Origin: Atlantibacter sp032062175
Lineage (GTDB): Bacteria; Pseudomonadota; Gammaproteobacteria; Enterobacterales; Enterobacteriaceae
DNA: 64,000 bases
Reading direction: 5' to 3'
Assembly: GCF_032062175.1 (NCBI RefSeq)
Contig: NZ_DAMBQK010000004.1
Location: forward strand, 186,001-250,000
Shown here: positions 32,674 through 41,075 of the stretch, in pieces
Layout of the letters: every line of letters starts with the position of its first letter
Position numbering within the stretch: the first letter of the stretch is position 1
Program-made: the position numbers and the translations under genes
Notes under the pieces: model-generated
Told to the model about the DNA's origin: nothing
Database searches by the model: none
The model's input: only the letters and a program-made list of their open reading frames with translations

Positions 32674-33531
32674 TTACAGTTTCTTTGCGGCATAACGGAT
32701 CACCGGATTCATGATGAAATATCGTGATTCAATCAACTCAAGCTCATAACTTTCTCGTTGCCAGGTATGACGCATCACGGCATCAACAATATTGGCGCTG
32801 TACTCCAGCGCGGTAATATCATCAAATCCGTTCAACAAACTTGCAAGTAACACGCTACAGGTGAGATCGCCCACGCCAACCGGCTGTTGGGGGAAAAGAT
32901 ACAGCGGCCGTGCAATATGCAATACCTGACGCCCGGTGACCAAAAGCATCTCGAAAGCAGCGGTATCCTTCGCGCATTTTCCCAAATGTTTTACTAATAC
33001 CTTGCTGACGCCTTGCGCTACCAGCTGTTGTGCCGCATACACCACTTCATCGAAAGTATTTAACGTTTTTCCGGTCAATATCTCCAGCTCATGTAAATTG
33101 GGGCCCATCACGTCAGCAAGTGCAATGGCTTCATTTTTGAAAAACGTATCGACGCCGCTAGCGACCACGCAACCTTTCGCAGGGTGGCCCATAACCGGAT
33201 CGCAAAAATAGAGCGCTTTCGGGTTATAACGACGAATCTGATTAACGGCCAGCGCGACCTCTTCACACTGCCTACTGTCGCCGAGATAACCCGACAACAC
33301 GGCATCGCACTCAGGCAATTTGTCGTTTTGCTCAAGTCCTGCTATCACATGCGTCAGCTGACCCGGCGGCAGCGTCATTCCCTGCCAGCGCCCATATTGG
33401 GTGTGATTAGAAAACTGCACGGTATGGAAAGGCCAGACATCAATACCCATGAGTTGCATTGGCAACACAGCGGCTTTGTTGCCCGCGTAGCCGTACACCA
33501 CGCTGGATTGAATCGATAACACGTTTTTCAT
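32674..33531 (-). CDS. Pyridoxal kinase paralogue (PdxY-like)
   Basis: 285 aa, closely similar to PdxY. The ribokinase-fold features are present: SSVVYGYAGNKAA at 9-21, HTQYGRW (43-49), DPVMG (111-115) and the anion hole with catalytic Asp PVGVGDLT (D222). It phosphorylates pyridoxal to PLP. It starts 11 bp after the tyrosine/tryptophan-type permease and is the third gene behind tyrosine phenol-lyase, a PLP enzyme. The likely job is therefore to supply cofactor when the lyase is strongly expressed (inference). The genuine housekeeping pdxY is expected elsewhere, next to tyrS in E. coli. Confidence 0.88.
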   Translation of the reverse strand: MKNVLSIQSSVVYGYAGNKAAVLPMQLMGIDVWPFHTVQFSNHTQYGRWQGMTLPPGQLTHVIAGLEQNDKLPECDAVLSGYLGDSRQCEEVALAVNQIRRYNPKALYFCDPVMGHPAKGCVVASGVDTFFKNEAIALADVMGPNLHELEILTGKTLNTFDEVVYAAQQLVAQGVSKVLVKHLGKCAKDTAAFEMLLVTGRQVLHIARPLYLFPQQPVGVGDLTCSVLLASLLNGFDDITALEYSANIVDAVMRHTWQRESYELELIESRYFIMNPVIRYAAKKL

Positions 33532-33542
33532 AACAACCTCAA

Positions 33543-34805
33543 TTACTTAAACGCCGGCAACCAGCCGAGAACGTCGAGCACTACCGTCAGATAGACAATG
33601 ACACCGCACACAATCACCAGATTCAGCATCGTGTTATTACAGGGTGCGGTATAGATAGCCGAGCTATAACGGCGCCGTGCACTTTTCACCAGGAATGGCG
33701 GTAGGATGACGCTCCAGATGGTGAATGCTAACCCGGCGTAACCAATGGCATAGACGAAGCCGTTAGGGAAAAAGAAGCAGACAAACGCCGGAGGAAGATA
33801 CGTTACCAGGGTCGTTTTAAAACGGCCCAACGGATCGTTAGGGAAGTGGAACAAGTCGGCAATATAATCGAAAAGCCCGAGCGTCGCGGCGAGTAATGAG
33901 CTCGCAACGGCGAAGTTGCCAAAGAACGTCAGGATAAGGTCCATATAGCGGCTGGTGAAAATCCCGCCGATGGCCTCAACGAAAACATCAATATTGCCAC
34001 CCCTGGCGATAATCGGTGAGAACGAGGCACGGCTAATATTCCCCATCGTAACCGCCAACCAGAAGATATACAGCAGTACTGCAAACAGGGTTCCGATCAC
34101 GATTGAACGCGTAATATTAGATACGCCGCCCTTGCCATACAGTTTTACCAGGCTTGGCACGTTGCCATGAAAGCCGAACGAAATAATGCAAAACGGTAAC
34201 GTCATCAGGACGTAGGGAAGATAGCGGGTATCCGGTAAGGCAACGGAGGCGCTATCTAACAGTTTGGCAATTTCTATATGGCTCACCAGCCCAGAAAAAG
34301 TAGCGAAGAAGGCAATAAACTTACCGAGAATAAGGACCGTCGTAATACGGCCAACCAGCAATGAACTGTACCAGGCGATAAGCCCTACAAACAGCGTAAC
34401 AAGAATAACAGAAAATTTTGCAGGGAAATGTACGCCGCTGTATTTCAGTAATGTCTGACTAAGCACCGCCGACGAACCCGAAATATAGGCATAGGTCAGG
34501 ATATATAAAACAAAGCCAAACGCGATACCAACAACGATATTCCATTTTTTGCCCAGCAATTCCTGGGTAAAGGTATTAAAACTGGCCCCGGGTTCAAAAT
34601 GCAGGTTGACTTCAACTAACATCAAACCGGTTAATAACATCATTAGCGCAATGGCGATAAGAATAACGGTTGCGCCGGTAAACCATACGCCGGCCATGGC
34701 AATCGGAAGAGAAAACATACCGCCGCCAATGACGGTGGCTATCACGAGCACTGCACCACTGGTTAATCCAGGGGTACCATTTTGAGCGGGGTTATGAATA
34801 CCCAT
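33543..34805 (-). CDS. tutB: Tyrosine-specific permease of the HAAAP family (TutB-like)
   Basis: 420 aa with eleven or so membrane helices. The first half reads SGAVLVIATVIGGGMFSLPIAMAG, the hallmark of the TyrP/Mtr/TnaB family, and FCIISFGFHGNVPSLVKLYG is the conserved mid-protein segment. In Erwinia herbicola and Citrobacter the permease gene adjacent to tyrosine phenol-lyase is TutB, which imports tyrosine by proton symport. The position 111 bp after tpl on the same strand supports the same role. Assignment to tyrosine rather than tryptophan rests on this context. Confidence 0.88.
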   Translation of the reverse strand: MGIHNPAQNGTPGLTSGAVLVIATVIGGGMFSLPIAMAGVWFTGATVILIAIALMMLLTGLMLVEVNLHFEPGASFNTFTQELLGKKWNIVVGIAFGFVLYILTYAYISGSSAVLSQTLLKYSGVHFPAKFSVILVTLFVGLIAWYSSLLVGRITTVLILGKFIAFFATFSGLVSHIEIAKLLDSASVALPDTRYLPYVLMTLPFCIISFGFHGNVPSLVKLYGKGGVSNITRSIVIGTLFAVLLYIFWLAVTMGNISRASFSPIIARGGNIDVFVEAIGGIFTSRYMDLILTFFGNFAVASSLLAATLGLFDYIADLFHFPNDPLGRFKTTLVTYLPPAFVCFFFPNGFVYAIGYAGLAFTIWSVILPPFLVKSARRRYSSAIYTAPCNNTMLNLVIVCGVIVYLTVVLDVLGWLPAFK

Positions 34806-34916
34806 AATAATGTTCCTGTAAAAAAATTATTGTTATTTACAGCATTTATACTCAATTTTTAACGGCCTCGATCAGAAACAAAAAGGCCCTGCAACGAGGC
34901 AGGGCCAAATACTGAA

Positions 34917-36287
34917 TTAGATGTAATCAAAGCGAGCCGTAAAGAAACGCAGTTGCTTCGGTTCGTATTCAAACTTCAGCCCGCGAATATCTTCTTTATG
35001 CTTGTACAGCTTGATAATGCCGTCCGCTACCACATCCATATGCGCGTAGGTATAAACGCGGCGAGGAATAGTCAAACGTACTGTTTCCAGTTTCGGTCTG
35101 TGGTGCTCGCCAGTTTCTTTATTACGGCCTGCGGAAATAATGCCGCGCTCCATACTGCGCACCCCGGTTTCCATATAGATACTGGCCGCCAGGCTCTGTG
35201 CCGGGAATTCATCCTGACTCAGATGTGGGCAGAAACGACGCGCATCCAGGAACACCGCATGACCACCAATCGGCTCAACAATCGGTACGCCGGCGCTTTT
35301 CAATTTTTCACCGAGGTAGCGAACCTGCTTAATACGATGCTCAATATACTCATACTGCATCGCTTCGCGCAGGCCAATCGCCATCGCTTCCATATCACGG
35401 CCTGCCAGACCGCCGTAAGAAGGCATCCCTTCATAAACAACGACCAGTTCGCGAGCGGAAGAGAACATTTCATCATCATTCATGCACAGGAAACCGCCGA
35501 TGTTAACCAGACAGTCTTTTTTGCCTGACATAGTGCAGCCGTCGGCATAGCTAAACATTTCATGAACGATATCTTTAATGCTGGTGTTCTCGTAGCCTTT
35601 TTCCTGCTCCTTAATGAAATAGGCGTTTTCAACGCAGCGGGTCGCATCATAGAAAACTTTAATCCCGTGCGCGGCAGTCAGTTCGCGTACGGCACGCATA
35701 TTTTCCATGGATACCGGCTGGCCACCTGCCAGGTTAACGGTTACTGCCAGGCAAATATACGCGATATTTTCTGCGCCTTTTTCATCGATCAGTTTTTGCA
35801 ATTTTTTCAGATCAATATTGCCTTTAAAGGCCACTTCGATTGTTGCGTCGTGCGCTTCATCACGAACGATATCGATGAACGTTGCGCCATTTTTTTCCTG
35901 ATGGTAACGGGTAGTGGTGAAATACATATTCCCGGCAACATACTGGCCCGGTTTAATAGCCAGTTGTGATAATAAGTTTTCTGCGCCACGGCCCTGGTGA
36001 GTAGGAACAATATGTTTGAAGCCAAAAAGTTCGCGAACCGTTCTTTCCAGATGATGGAAGTTTTCGCTGCCCGCGTAAGCTTCATCGCCGATCATCATTC
36101 CGGCCCATTGCTTATCGCTCATGGCGTTAGTTCCGCTATCGGTCAGCAGGTCGATATACACATCTTTTGAATTTAATAAGAAAGTATTGTAGCCCGCTTC
36201 CTGCATTTTCTTAATACGCTCATCGCGTGGGATCATAGAAACGGTTTCAACGCTTTTAATACGGAACGGTTCTGCTGGAAAGTTCAT
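34917..36287 (-). CDS. tpl: Tyrosine phenol-lyase
   Basis: 456 aa, the length of the Citrobacter freundii enzyme, and near-identical to it over long stretches. PLP lysine K257 (SGKKD), Y71, D214 and R217 (YDATR) lie at the same numbers as in C. freundii. The enzyme splits L-tyrosine into phenol, pyruvate and ammonia in the cytoplasm and needs K+. GGAG precedes the ATG. It leads a tpl-tutB-pdxY-like operon: lyase, substrate importer and cofactor kinase. The long upstream region carries a perfect TyrR box and a CRP-like site, in line with TyrR-, CRP- and IHF-dependent control of C. freundii tpl. Confidence 0.97.
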   Translation of the reverse strand: MNFPAEPFRIKSVETVSMIPRDERIKKMQEAGYNTFLLNSKDVYIDLLTDSGTNAMSDKQWAGMMIGDEAYAGSENFHHLERTVRELFGFKHIVPTHQGRGAENLLSQLAIKPGQYVAGNMYFTTTRYHQEKNGATFIDIVRDEAHDATIEVAFKGNIDLKKLQKLIDEKGAENIAYICLAVTVNLAGGQPVSMENMRAVRELTAAHGIKVFYDATRCVENAYFIKEQEKGYENTSIKDIVHEMFSYADGCTMSGKKDCLVNIGGFLCMNDDEMFSSARELVVVYEGMPSYGGLAGRDMEAMAIGLREAMQYEYIEHRIKQVRYLGEKLKSAGVPIVEPIGGHAVFLDARRFCPHLSQDEFPAQSLAASIYMETGVRSMERGIISAGRNKETGEHHRPKLETVRLTIPRRVYTYAHMDVVADGIIKLYKHKEDIRGLKFEYEPKQLRFFTARFDYI

Positions 36288-36495
36288 TTAAATATCTCCG
36301 TTTTATAGGGTGGTATTCGTTGGTTTAAAGCATATCGTCCCGCCTGAACTCCGAGGCGGAATAATGTCGGGGTTTTGCACCCTGTTTAAATAATCGTAAA
36401 ATGTTAAGGCGAAGCGATTATGCGTTAAACACTGAGCAGTTGAAATAGCCGGGCAACAGTTTGACTGGGCATGTTTTTAGCGTGTCTGTAAATCC

Positions 36496-36511
36496 CGTGA
36501 CCTGCGTCACT
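36496..36511. promoter_or_regulatory. CRP-like site upstream of tpl
   Basis: CGTGACCTGCGTCACT is a near-symmetric CRP site with one mismatch in each half, about 215 bp before the tpl start codon. Confidence 0.5.
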
Positions 36512-36716
36512 GTATTTTAAAAGAGCCATATAAAATCAATAGATTACTCTTTTAAGATTTAGCTTAAATATCCTGCTAATAACGAAAATATGTAAAGTAT
36601 TGGTATTTTCACTTTCCTGTTTTTTTCTTTTGCTTTCATGTGAACTTATTCAGGCGGGAAAATTGCGAACGGAGTCATTATTTTCAGACAATATAGTGCT
36701 AGGCATGAAAATAGCG

Positions 36717-36734
36717 TGTAAATTTTTATTTACA
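36717..36734. promoter_or_regulatory. Strong TyrR box upstream of tpl
   Basis: TGTAAATTTTTATTTACA is a perfect match to TGTAAA-N6-TTTACA. It lies about 435 bp upstream of the tpl start codon, consistent with the far-upstream TyrR box of C. freundii tpl that works by DNA looping. Confidence 0.8.
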
Positions 36735-37098
36735 GGACTCATGGGCCTGTATTAATACCTGTTTTGACTATTTCATTGCGAAAATAAAACTGAACCAGCC
36801 GGGGCGTTGGCCATATCTGGTTCCCCCTGCATGCTCTTTTACCCGGGCGACGAGACATCACTCTGACGGGACATCCTGAACATATAGCCTGAGGGTAATC
36901 TTGCGGCGCAGATGCCTCGTGGAGTAGGACCTGTTCACAACACACCTGTATGGGCAAACAGGCAAAAATGCGCAAATTACCTGATTTCCTTAAGGTAAAT
37001 TGTTCATAAAAAATACTGGATATTTAAACAGTGCATTGTATACTATTTCTACTACCCGCCAGGGTGTTGCTGTTTGTGAGTAAGTGGTGAGGCCTATG

Positions 37099-37803
37099 AT
37101 GAATCCTTCTTTAAACCGAAATTCTTTGGATCAATCAGTCACAATGAGCAGCCGTGAAATTGCTACGTTGACGGGCATAACTCACGGCGAAGTGAAACGT
37201 ATTATTAAAAGTCTGGAAACGGCTCAGCGCCTGTCGCAACCCCTCGTGGTCAATCAGTTTGAGCGGGAAGGGGAGAGCTACCAGGAGTACTTATTGAACA
37301 AGCGTGACTCGCTGCTGGCCGTTGCGCGCGTTTCTCCTGGTTTTACAGCGAATGTGCTGGACTGGTGGCAGGAGCGTGAACAACGCGCGGAAATCCCTGA
37401 CTTCACCAACCCGGCTGCTGCTGCGCGTGCGTGGGCAGAACAGTATGAGCAGCGCCAGGCGGCAGAGCAGCAGTTGGCGATCACCTTGCCAAAGGCGGAG
37501 TTATTTGACCATCTGATCCAGGTTGAAGATTCGCTGGGGTTTCGGCAGGTGTGTAAGATGCTGAAAGTGAAAGAACCTGAGTTCCGTCAGTTCCTGCTGG
37601 AGCGCAACATTATGTTTCGCGCTAACGGCACGCTGACCCCGCCGCCGCACCATATGCAGGCCGGTTATTTCACACTGCGCTCTGGCGTTGGCGAAAACCA
37701 GCACACGTTTTCTCAGGCGCGCTTTACCGCCCGGGGCGTGAAGTGGGTCGCTAATCTGTGGGCAGGGCACCTCTCTTCCCAGCCGAAAAGCGTTGCAGCC
37801 TGA
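37099..37803 (+). CDS. Phage-type antirepressor (Rha/KilA-C-like)
   Basis: 234 aa from the ATG at 37099, six bases after GAGG; an ATG at 37096 and a GTG at 37084 are alternatives. The N-terminal part TMSSREIATLTGITHGEVKRIIKSLE looks like the Rha-type DNA-binding region. The C-terminal 120 residues (LPKAELFDHLIQVEDSLGFRQVCKMLKVKE ... FRANGTLTPPPHHMQAGYF) fit the KilA-C domain of phage antirepressors. No other phage gene is near, so it is either a domesticated regulator or the remnant of a lost element at the edge of the accessory block. Its target is unknown. Confidence 0.8.
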   Translation: MNPSLNRNSLDQSVTMSSREIATLTGITHGEVKRIIKSLETAQRLSQPLVVNQFEREGESYQEYLLNKRDSLLAVARVSPGFTANVLDWWQEREQRAEIPDFTNPAAAARAWAEQYEQRQAAEQQLAITLPKAELFDHLIQVEDSLGFRQVCKMLKVKEPEFRQFLLERNIMFRANGTLTPPPHHMQAGYFTLRSGVGENQHTFSQARFTARGVKWVANLWAGHLSSQPKSVAA

Positions 37804-38033
37804 TGATCCAATCCGCCTCACATCGCCACGTGGGGCGTTTCTCTCATAACGACAGGTCATCGCTAGTGACCTGTTCTATTTATATTTTTCTCCCTATATC
37901 CCTTCCATATACGCGTTTCAGCTAACGTCATACGTTTTTACTGTGTGACTGCGTTCACCATTTTTTAAACATTTACGAAAAAATTTGATAACAATCGCTA
38001 CTCTATTTCAGTCCTGCCATTGAGAGGTTGAAA

Positions 38034-39215
38034 ATGAAAGATGTGGTGATTGTCGGCGCTGCGCGAACGCCTATCGGGTGCTTCCAGGGCGCGCTTGCGC
38101 GTCGTACCGCCGTCGAGCTGGGCTCGGTGGTGGTTAAAGCGTTGATTGAACGTTCAGGCATCAACTCTCTTGATGTGGATGAGGTTATTCTGGGCCAGGT
38201 GTTAACGGCGGGAGCCGGGCAAAACCCGGCGCGGCAGACCGCGCTTAACAGTGGCCTGCCCTGGGGAGTTTCTGCAATCACCATTAACGATGTGTGCGGC
38301 TCGGGCCTTAAAGCACTCCATCTTGCCACTCAGGCTATCCAGTGCGGCGAGGCCGACGTGGTGATTGCTGGCGGCCAGGAAAACATGAGCCGCGCCCCGC
38401 ATGTGCTGACCGACAGCCGCACTGGCGCGCAGCTGGGCAACAGCCAGTTAATCGATAGCCTGGTGCATGATGGCTTATGGGATGCATTCAATGATTATCA
38501 CATCGGGGTTACCGCAGAAAACCTGGCGCGAGAGTATGGCATCAGCCGCGAATTACAGGATGCCTACGCGCTCTCTTCCCAGCACAAGGCACGCGTGGCG
38601 ATTGATAGCGGGCGTTTTCGTGACGAAATCGTCCCGGTAGAAGTGGAGTTAGCGCCCGGCAATAAGGTTCTGGTGGATACCGATGAACAGCCGCGTACCG
38701 ATGCCAGCGCGGAGGGGCTAGCGAGCCTCGCGCCAGCGTTCGATTTACACGGCAGCGTGACGGCGGGTAATGCCTCGACAATTAATGACGGCGCGGCGGC
38801 AGTAATGATGATGAGCGCCAGTCGCGCAGAAGAACTCAACCTTCCGGTGCTGGCGCGAATCCGCGCATTCGCCAGCATTGGCGTCGATCCGGCATTAATG
38901 GGGATTGCCCCCGTTTATGCCACGCGCCGCTGCCTGGAGCGGGCGGGCTGGCAGTTGAACGACGTTGATCTCATCGAAGCCAATGAAGCCTTTGCCGCGC
39001 AGGCGCTATCGGTAGGAAAAGTGCTTGAGTGGGACCCGCGCAAAGTTAATGTCAACGGTGGCGCGATTGCGTTGGGCCATCCAATCGGCGCATCCGGCTG
39101 CCGCATTTTGGTTTCTCTGGTGCATGAAATGGTGAAACGCAATGCCCGCAAGGGGTTGGCGACATTATGTATCGGCGGTGGTCAGGGCGTCGCGCTGGCG
39201 ATTGAACGCGATTAA
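38034..39215 (+). CDS. yqeF: YqeF, acetyl-CoA acetyltransferase-type thiolase
   Basis: 393 aa from the ATG at 38034 (GAGAGG six bases before it), the E. coli YqeF length; a TTG at 38028 is ignored. The thiolase triad is complete: C88 in NDVCGSG, H349 in GHPIGASG and C379 in CIGGGQG. The enzyme would condense or cleave acetoacetyl-CoA. In E. coli its physiological role is open, apart from the parallel AtoB. It marks the return to conserved backbone after the accessory block. Confidence 0.95.
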   Translation: MKDVVIVGAARTPIGCFQGALARRTAVELGSVVVKALIERSGINSLDVDEVILGQVLTAGAGQNPARQTALNSGLPWGVSAITINDVCGSGLKALHLATQAIQCGEADVVIAGGQENMSRAPHVLTDSRTGAQLGNSQLIDSLVHDGLWDAFNDYHIGVTAENLAREYGISRELQDAYALSSQHKARVAIDSGRFRDEIVPVEVELAPGNKVLVDTDEQPRTDASAEGLASLAPAFDLHGSVTAGNASTINDGAAAVMMMSASRAEELNLPVLARIRAFASIGVDPALMGIAPVYATRRCLERAGWQLNDVDLIEANEAFAAQALSVGKVLEWDPRKVNVNGGAIALGHPIGASGCRILVSLVHEMVKRNARKGLATLCIGGGQGVALAIERD

Positions 39216-39220
39216 CATCA

Positions 39221-39248
39221 AACGCGGCCTGTCAGGTCGCGTTTTTTC
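39221..39248 (+). terminator. Terminator of yqeF
   Basis: AACGCGGCC pairs with GGTCGCGTT (one G-U pair), followed by a run of T. Confidence 0.85.
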
Positions 39249-39460
39249 CTTTATTCAGCTTCTGAGAACCGTTCTTTTTACCCTGCCTGCCATCTCTTAA
39301 CATAATCCTTATCTCAGACAGAGATATCTCTTTGCACTCACAAACCGAACCGGGTTACGGGGCGTCCTGAGCCAGCCATCCTCACGATTAAATGGAGTAT
39401 TGAAAAGGCCTCAGGATGGTTTCGTGATCCTACTTCCAAATTCGCGCTTTGGTGTCTTAA

Positions 39461-39482
39461 AAAATGAAACATTGTTTTATTT
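39461..39482. promoter_or_regulatory. KdgR box 1 upstream of kduD
   Basis: ATGAAACATTGTTTTAT at the core matches the KdgR consensus (ATGAAAC-N-TTGTTTCAT type) with flanking A and T. Confidence 0.7.
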
Positions 39483-39528
39483 ATAATTGAAAACGTGTTT
39501 TAGAGGGGCTAGTATAATCCCACAAATG

Positions 39529-39549
39529 AAAACGAAACGATGTTTTGCA
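39529..39549. promoter_or_regulatory. KdgR-like box 2 upstream of kduD
   Basis: GAAACGATGTTTT at the core, 11 bp downstream of the -10 candidate. Two boxes around the promoter would give tight repression without pectin catabolites. Confidence 0.5.
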
Positions 39550-39727
39550 GTAGTACGAAATAGCGTTTTGAGGCTTTGACGGTAAAGACGAATAGCGAAA
39601 GGTGTCAACCGGCCGTAGGCAGTTCAGGTGTTATCACACTGTGACTGATCCGCGACCAATCGCGTCAGGTAAACCGTTGTGAATTATGCATCTGTCTGTG
39701 ACAGGCTGGAACACTAAGGAAACCACC

Positions 39728-40489
39728 ATGATTTTGGATTCATTCTCTCTCGAAGGTAAAGTTGCGATTGTGACTGGCTGCGATACCGGCTTAGGTCAGG
39801 GTATGGCGCTGGGTCTAGCGCAGGCAGGCTGCGACATCGTTGGCATCAACATCGTTGAACCGACTGAAACGATCGAAGGCGTTACCGCGCTGGGCCGTCG
39901 TTTTCTGAGCCTGACCGCCGATCTGCGTAAAATCGACGCAATCCCTGAACTGCTTGAGCGTGCGGTTGCGGAATTCGGCCATGTCGACATTCTGGTTAAT
40001 AACGCGGGTCTGATCCGTCGCGAAGATGCGATCAACTTCAGCGAAACCGACTGGGATGACGTAATGAATCTGAACATCAAATCCGTGTTCTTTATGTCTC
40101 AGGCAGTCGCTAAACAGTTTATTGCCCAGGATAAAGGCGGCAAAATCATCAACATCGCTTCTATGCTTTCCTTCCAGGGCGGTATCCGCGTCCCGTCTTA
40201 CACCGCGTCAAAAAGCGGCGTAATGGGCATCACCCGCCTGATGGCTAACGAGTGGGCGAAGCACAACATCAACGTTAACGCTATCGCACCGGGCTACATG
40301 GCGACCAACAACACCCAGCAGCTGCGCGCCGACGAACAGCGTAGCGCTGAAATCCTCGATCGTATCCCGGCGGGCCGTTGGGGTCTGCCGAGCGATCTGC
40401 AAGGGCCGATCGTATTCCTGGCATCCAGCGCATCTGATTACATCAACGGCTACACCGTTGCAGTAGACGGCGGCTGGCTGGCGCGTTAA
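39728..40489 (+). CDS. kduD: KduD, 2-dehydro-3-deoxy-D-gluconate 5-dehydrogenase
   Basis: 253 aa from the ATG at 39728 with AAGGA before it; the ATG at 39686 is upstream of family length. SDR motifs: TGCDTGLG (16-23), NNAG (91-94), S145, Y158 and K162. KduD reduces 2,5-diketo-3-deoxygluconate to 2-keto-3-deoxygluconate in pectin and hexuronate breakdown. Its usual partner kduI is not next to it here, but kdgF is, convergent on the right. KdgR-like boxes upstream imply induction by pectin intermediates. Confidence 0.95.
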   Translation: MILDSFSLEGKVAIVTGCDTGLGQGMALGLAQAGCDIVGINIVEPTETIEGVTALGRRFLSLTADLRKIDAIPELLERAVAEFGHVDILVNNAGLIRREDAINFSETDWDDVMNLNIKSVFFMSQAVAKQFIAQDKGGKIINIASMLSFQGGIRVPSYTASKSGVMGITRLMANEWAKHNINVNAIAPGYMATNNTQQLRADEQRSAEILDRIPAGRWGLPSDLQGPIVFLASSASDYINGYTVAVDGGWLAR

Positions 40490-40508
40490 TCCGCGCTATA
40501 CCGCATAG

Positions 40509-40545
40509 AAAAGCCCGTCAGTGGAAACATTGACGGGCTTTTTGT
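40509..40545. terminator. Bidirectional terminator between kduD and kdgF
   Basis: AAAAGCCCGTCA/TGACGGGCTTTT, a 12-bp stem with a 10-nt loop and T-runs available on both strands. Confidence 0.92.
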
Positions 40546-40591
40546 TATATGCGCGATAAAATAGCGCCGGGTTTCCCCGGCAGATTGTTGC

Positions 40592-40915
40592 TTACTTAAG
40601 AAAATCTTCACGCATCGGCGTAAAGGTATCCAGCAGTGTGCCCGCTTTGATACAGACGCAGCCGTGCATAATGTGTGGCTCTTTATACAGCGTATCGCCT
40701 GCCGTGACGCGACGCGTTTCATCACCGATAGTGAATTCGAATTCACCAGACAGTACATAGGTCAGTTGTTCGTGCGGATGATTGTGCATCGCGCCTACCG
40801 CGCCTTCCTGAAAATTCACTTCCACTGCCATCATCTTGCCGTTATGGGCCAGGATCCGGCGGGTTACGCCGCCGCCTAAATCTTGCAGTTTGGTTTCGTT
40901 ATGGGGAATAAACAT
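40592..40915 (-). CDS. kdgF: KdgF, cupin for unsaturated uronate linearisation
   Basis: 107 aa, a single small cupin. Metal-site residues H46 and H48 (HNHPHEQ) and H84 (MHGC), with the cupin phrase QLTYVLSGEFEFTIGDE, fit KdgF. KdgF speeds the opening of 4,5-unsaturated uronates released by pectin or alginate lyases into the linear keto form, upstream of KduI/KduD. A KdgR-like palindrome lies just before the gene. Having kdgF beside kduD suggests that this organism handles unsaturated pectin products better than E. coli K-12, which as far as I know lacks kdgF at this locus. Confidence 0.87.
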   Translation of the reverse strand: MFIPHNETKLQDLGGGVTRRILAHNGKMMAVEVNFQEGAVGAMHNHPHEQLTYVLSGEFEFTIGDETRRVTAGDTLYKEPHIMHGCVCIKAGTLLDTFTPMREDFLK

Positions 40916-40933
40916 CTGTTTGCCTCTAATTAG

Positions 40934-40948
40934 TGAAACAACGTTTCA
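40934..40948. promoter_or_regulatory. KdgR-like palindrome upstream of kdgF
   Basis: TGAAAC-AAC-GTTTCA, a perfect inverted repeat 19 bp before the kdgF start codon. Confidence 0.7.
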
Positions 40949-41075
40949 AATATTCTACATCAGGCGTTCATTTAAATATAAGTCGTGGCTGTGAACTGCG
41001 CCGTCGATCACAAATGTTTATCGCTTCCCGCCATCAAACGGTTTTGTTATACCTTGAAGATTACGGAGGTGAAAA

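Larger units (their letters stand above)
36288..37098. promoter_or_regulatory. Regulatory interval upstream of tpl and of the antirepressor gene
   Basis: About 800 bp of mostly AT-rich DNA between divergent genes. It holds the TyrR and CRP-like sites listed separately. A leftward open frame of 78 codons at 36739-36975 shows no family features or ribosome site. The right end has the promoter of the antirepressor-like gene (GTATACTATT near 37036 could be a -10). Confidence 0.6.
39249..39727 (+). promoter_or_regulatory. Long leader and KdgR control region of kduD
   Basis: About 480 bp without a gene. It contains two KdgR-like boxes, a TATAAT (39513-39518) between them and a roughly 200-nt leader before kduD. 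In E. coli kduI lies between yqeF and kduD; no trace of it is seen. Confidence 0.65.

Noticed and set aside
36739..36975. Leftward 78-codon frame upstream of tpl
   Set aside because: It lies in the tpl control region, has no ribosome site and shows no family features; I keep it only as part of the intergenic entry.
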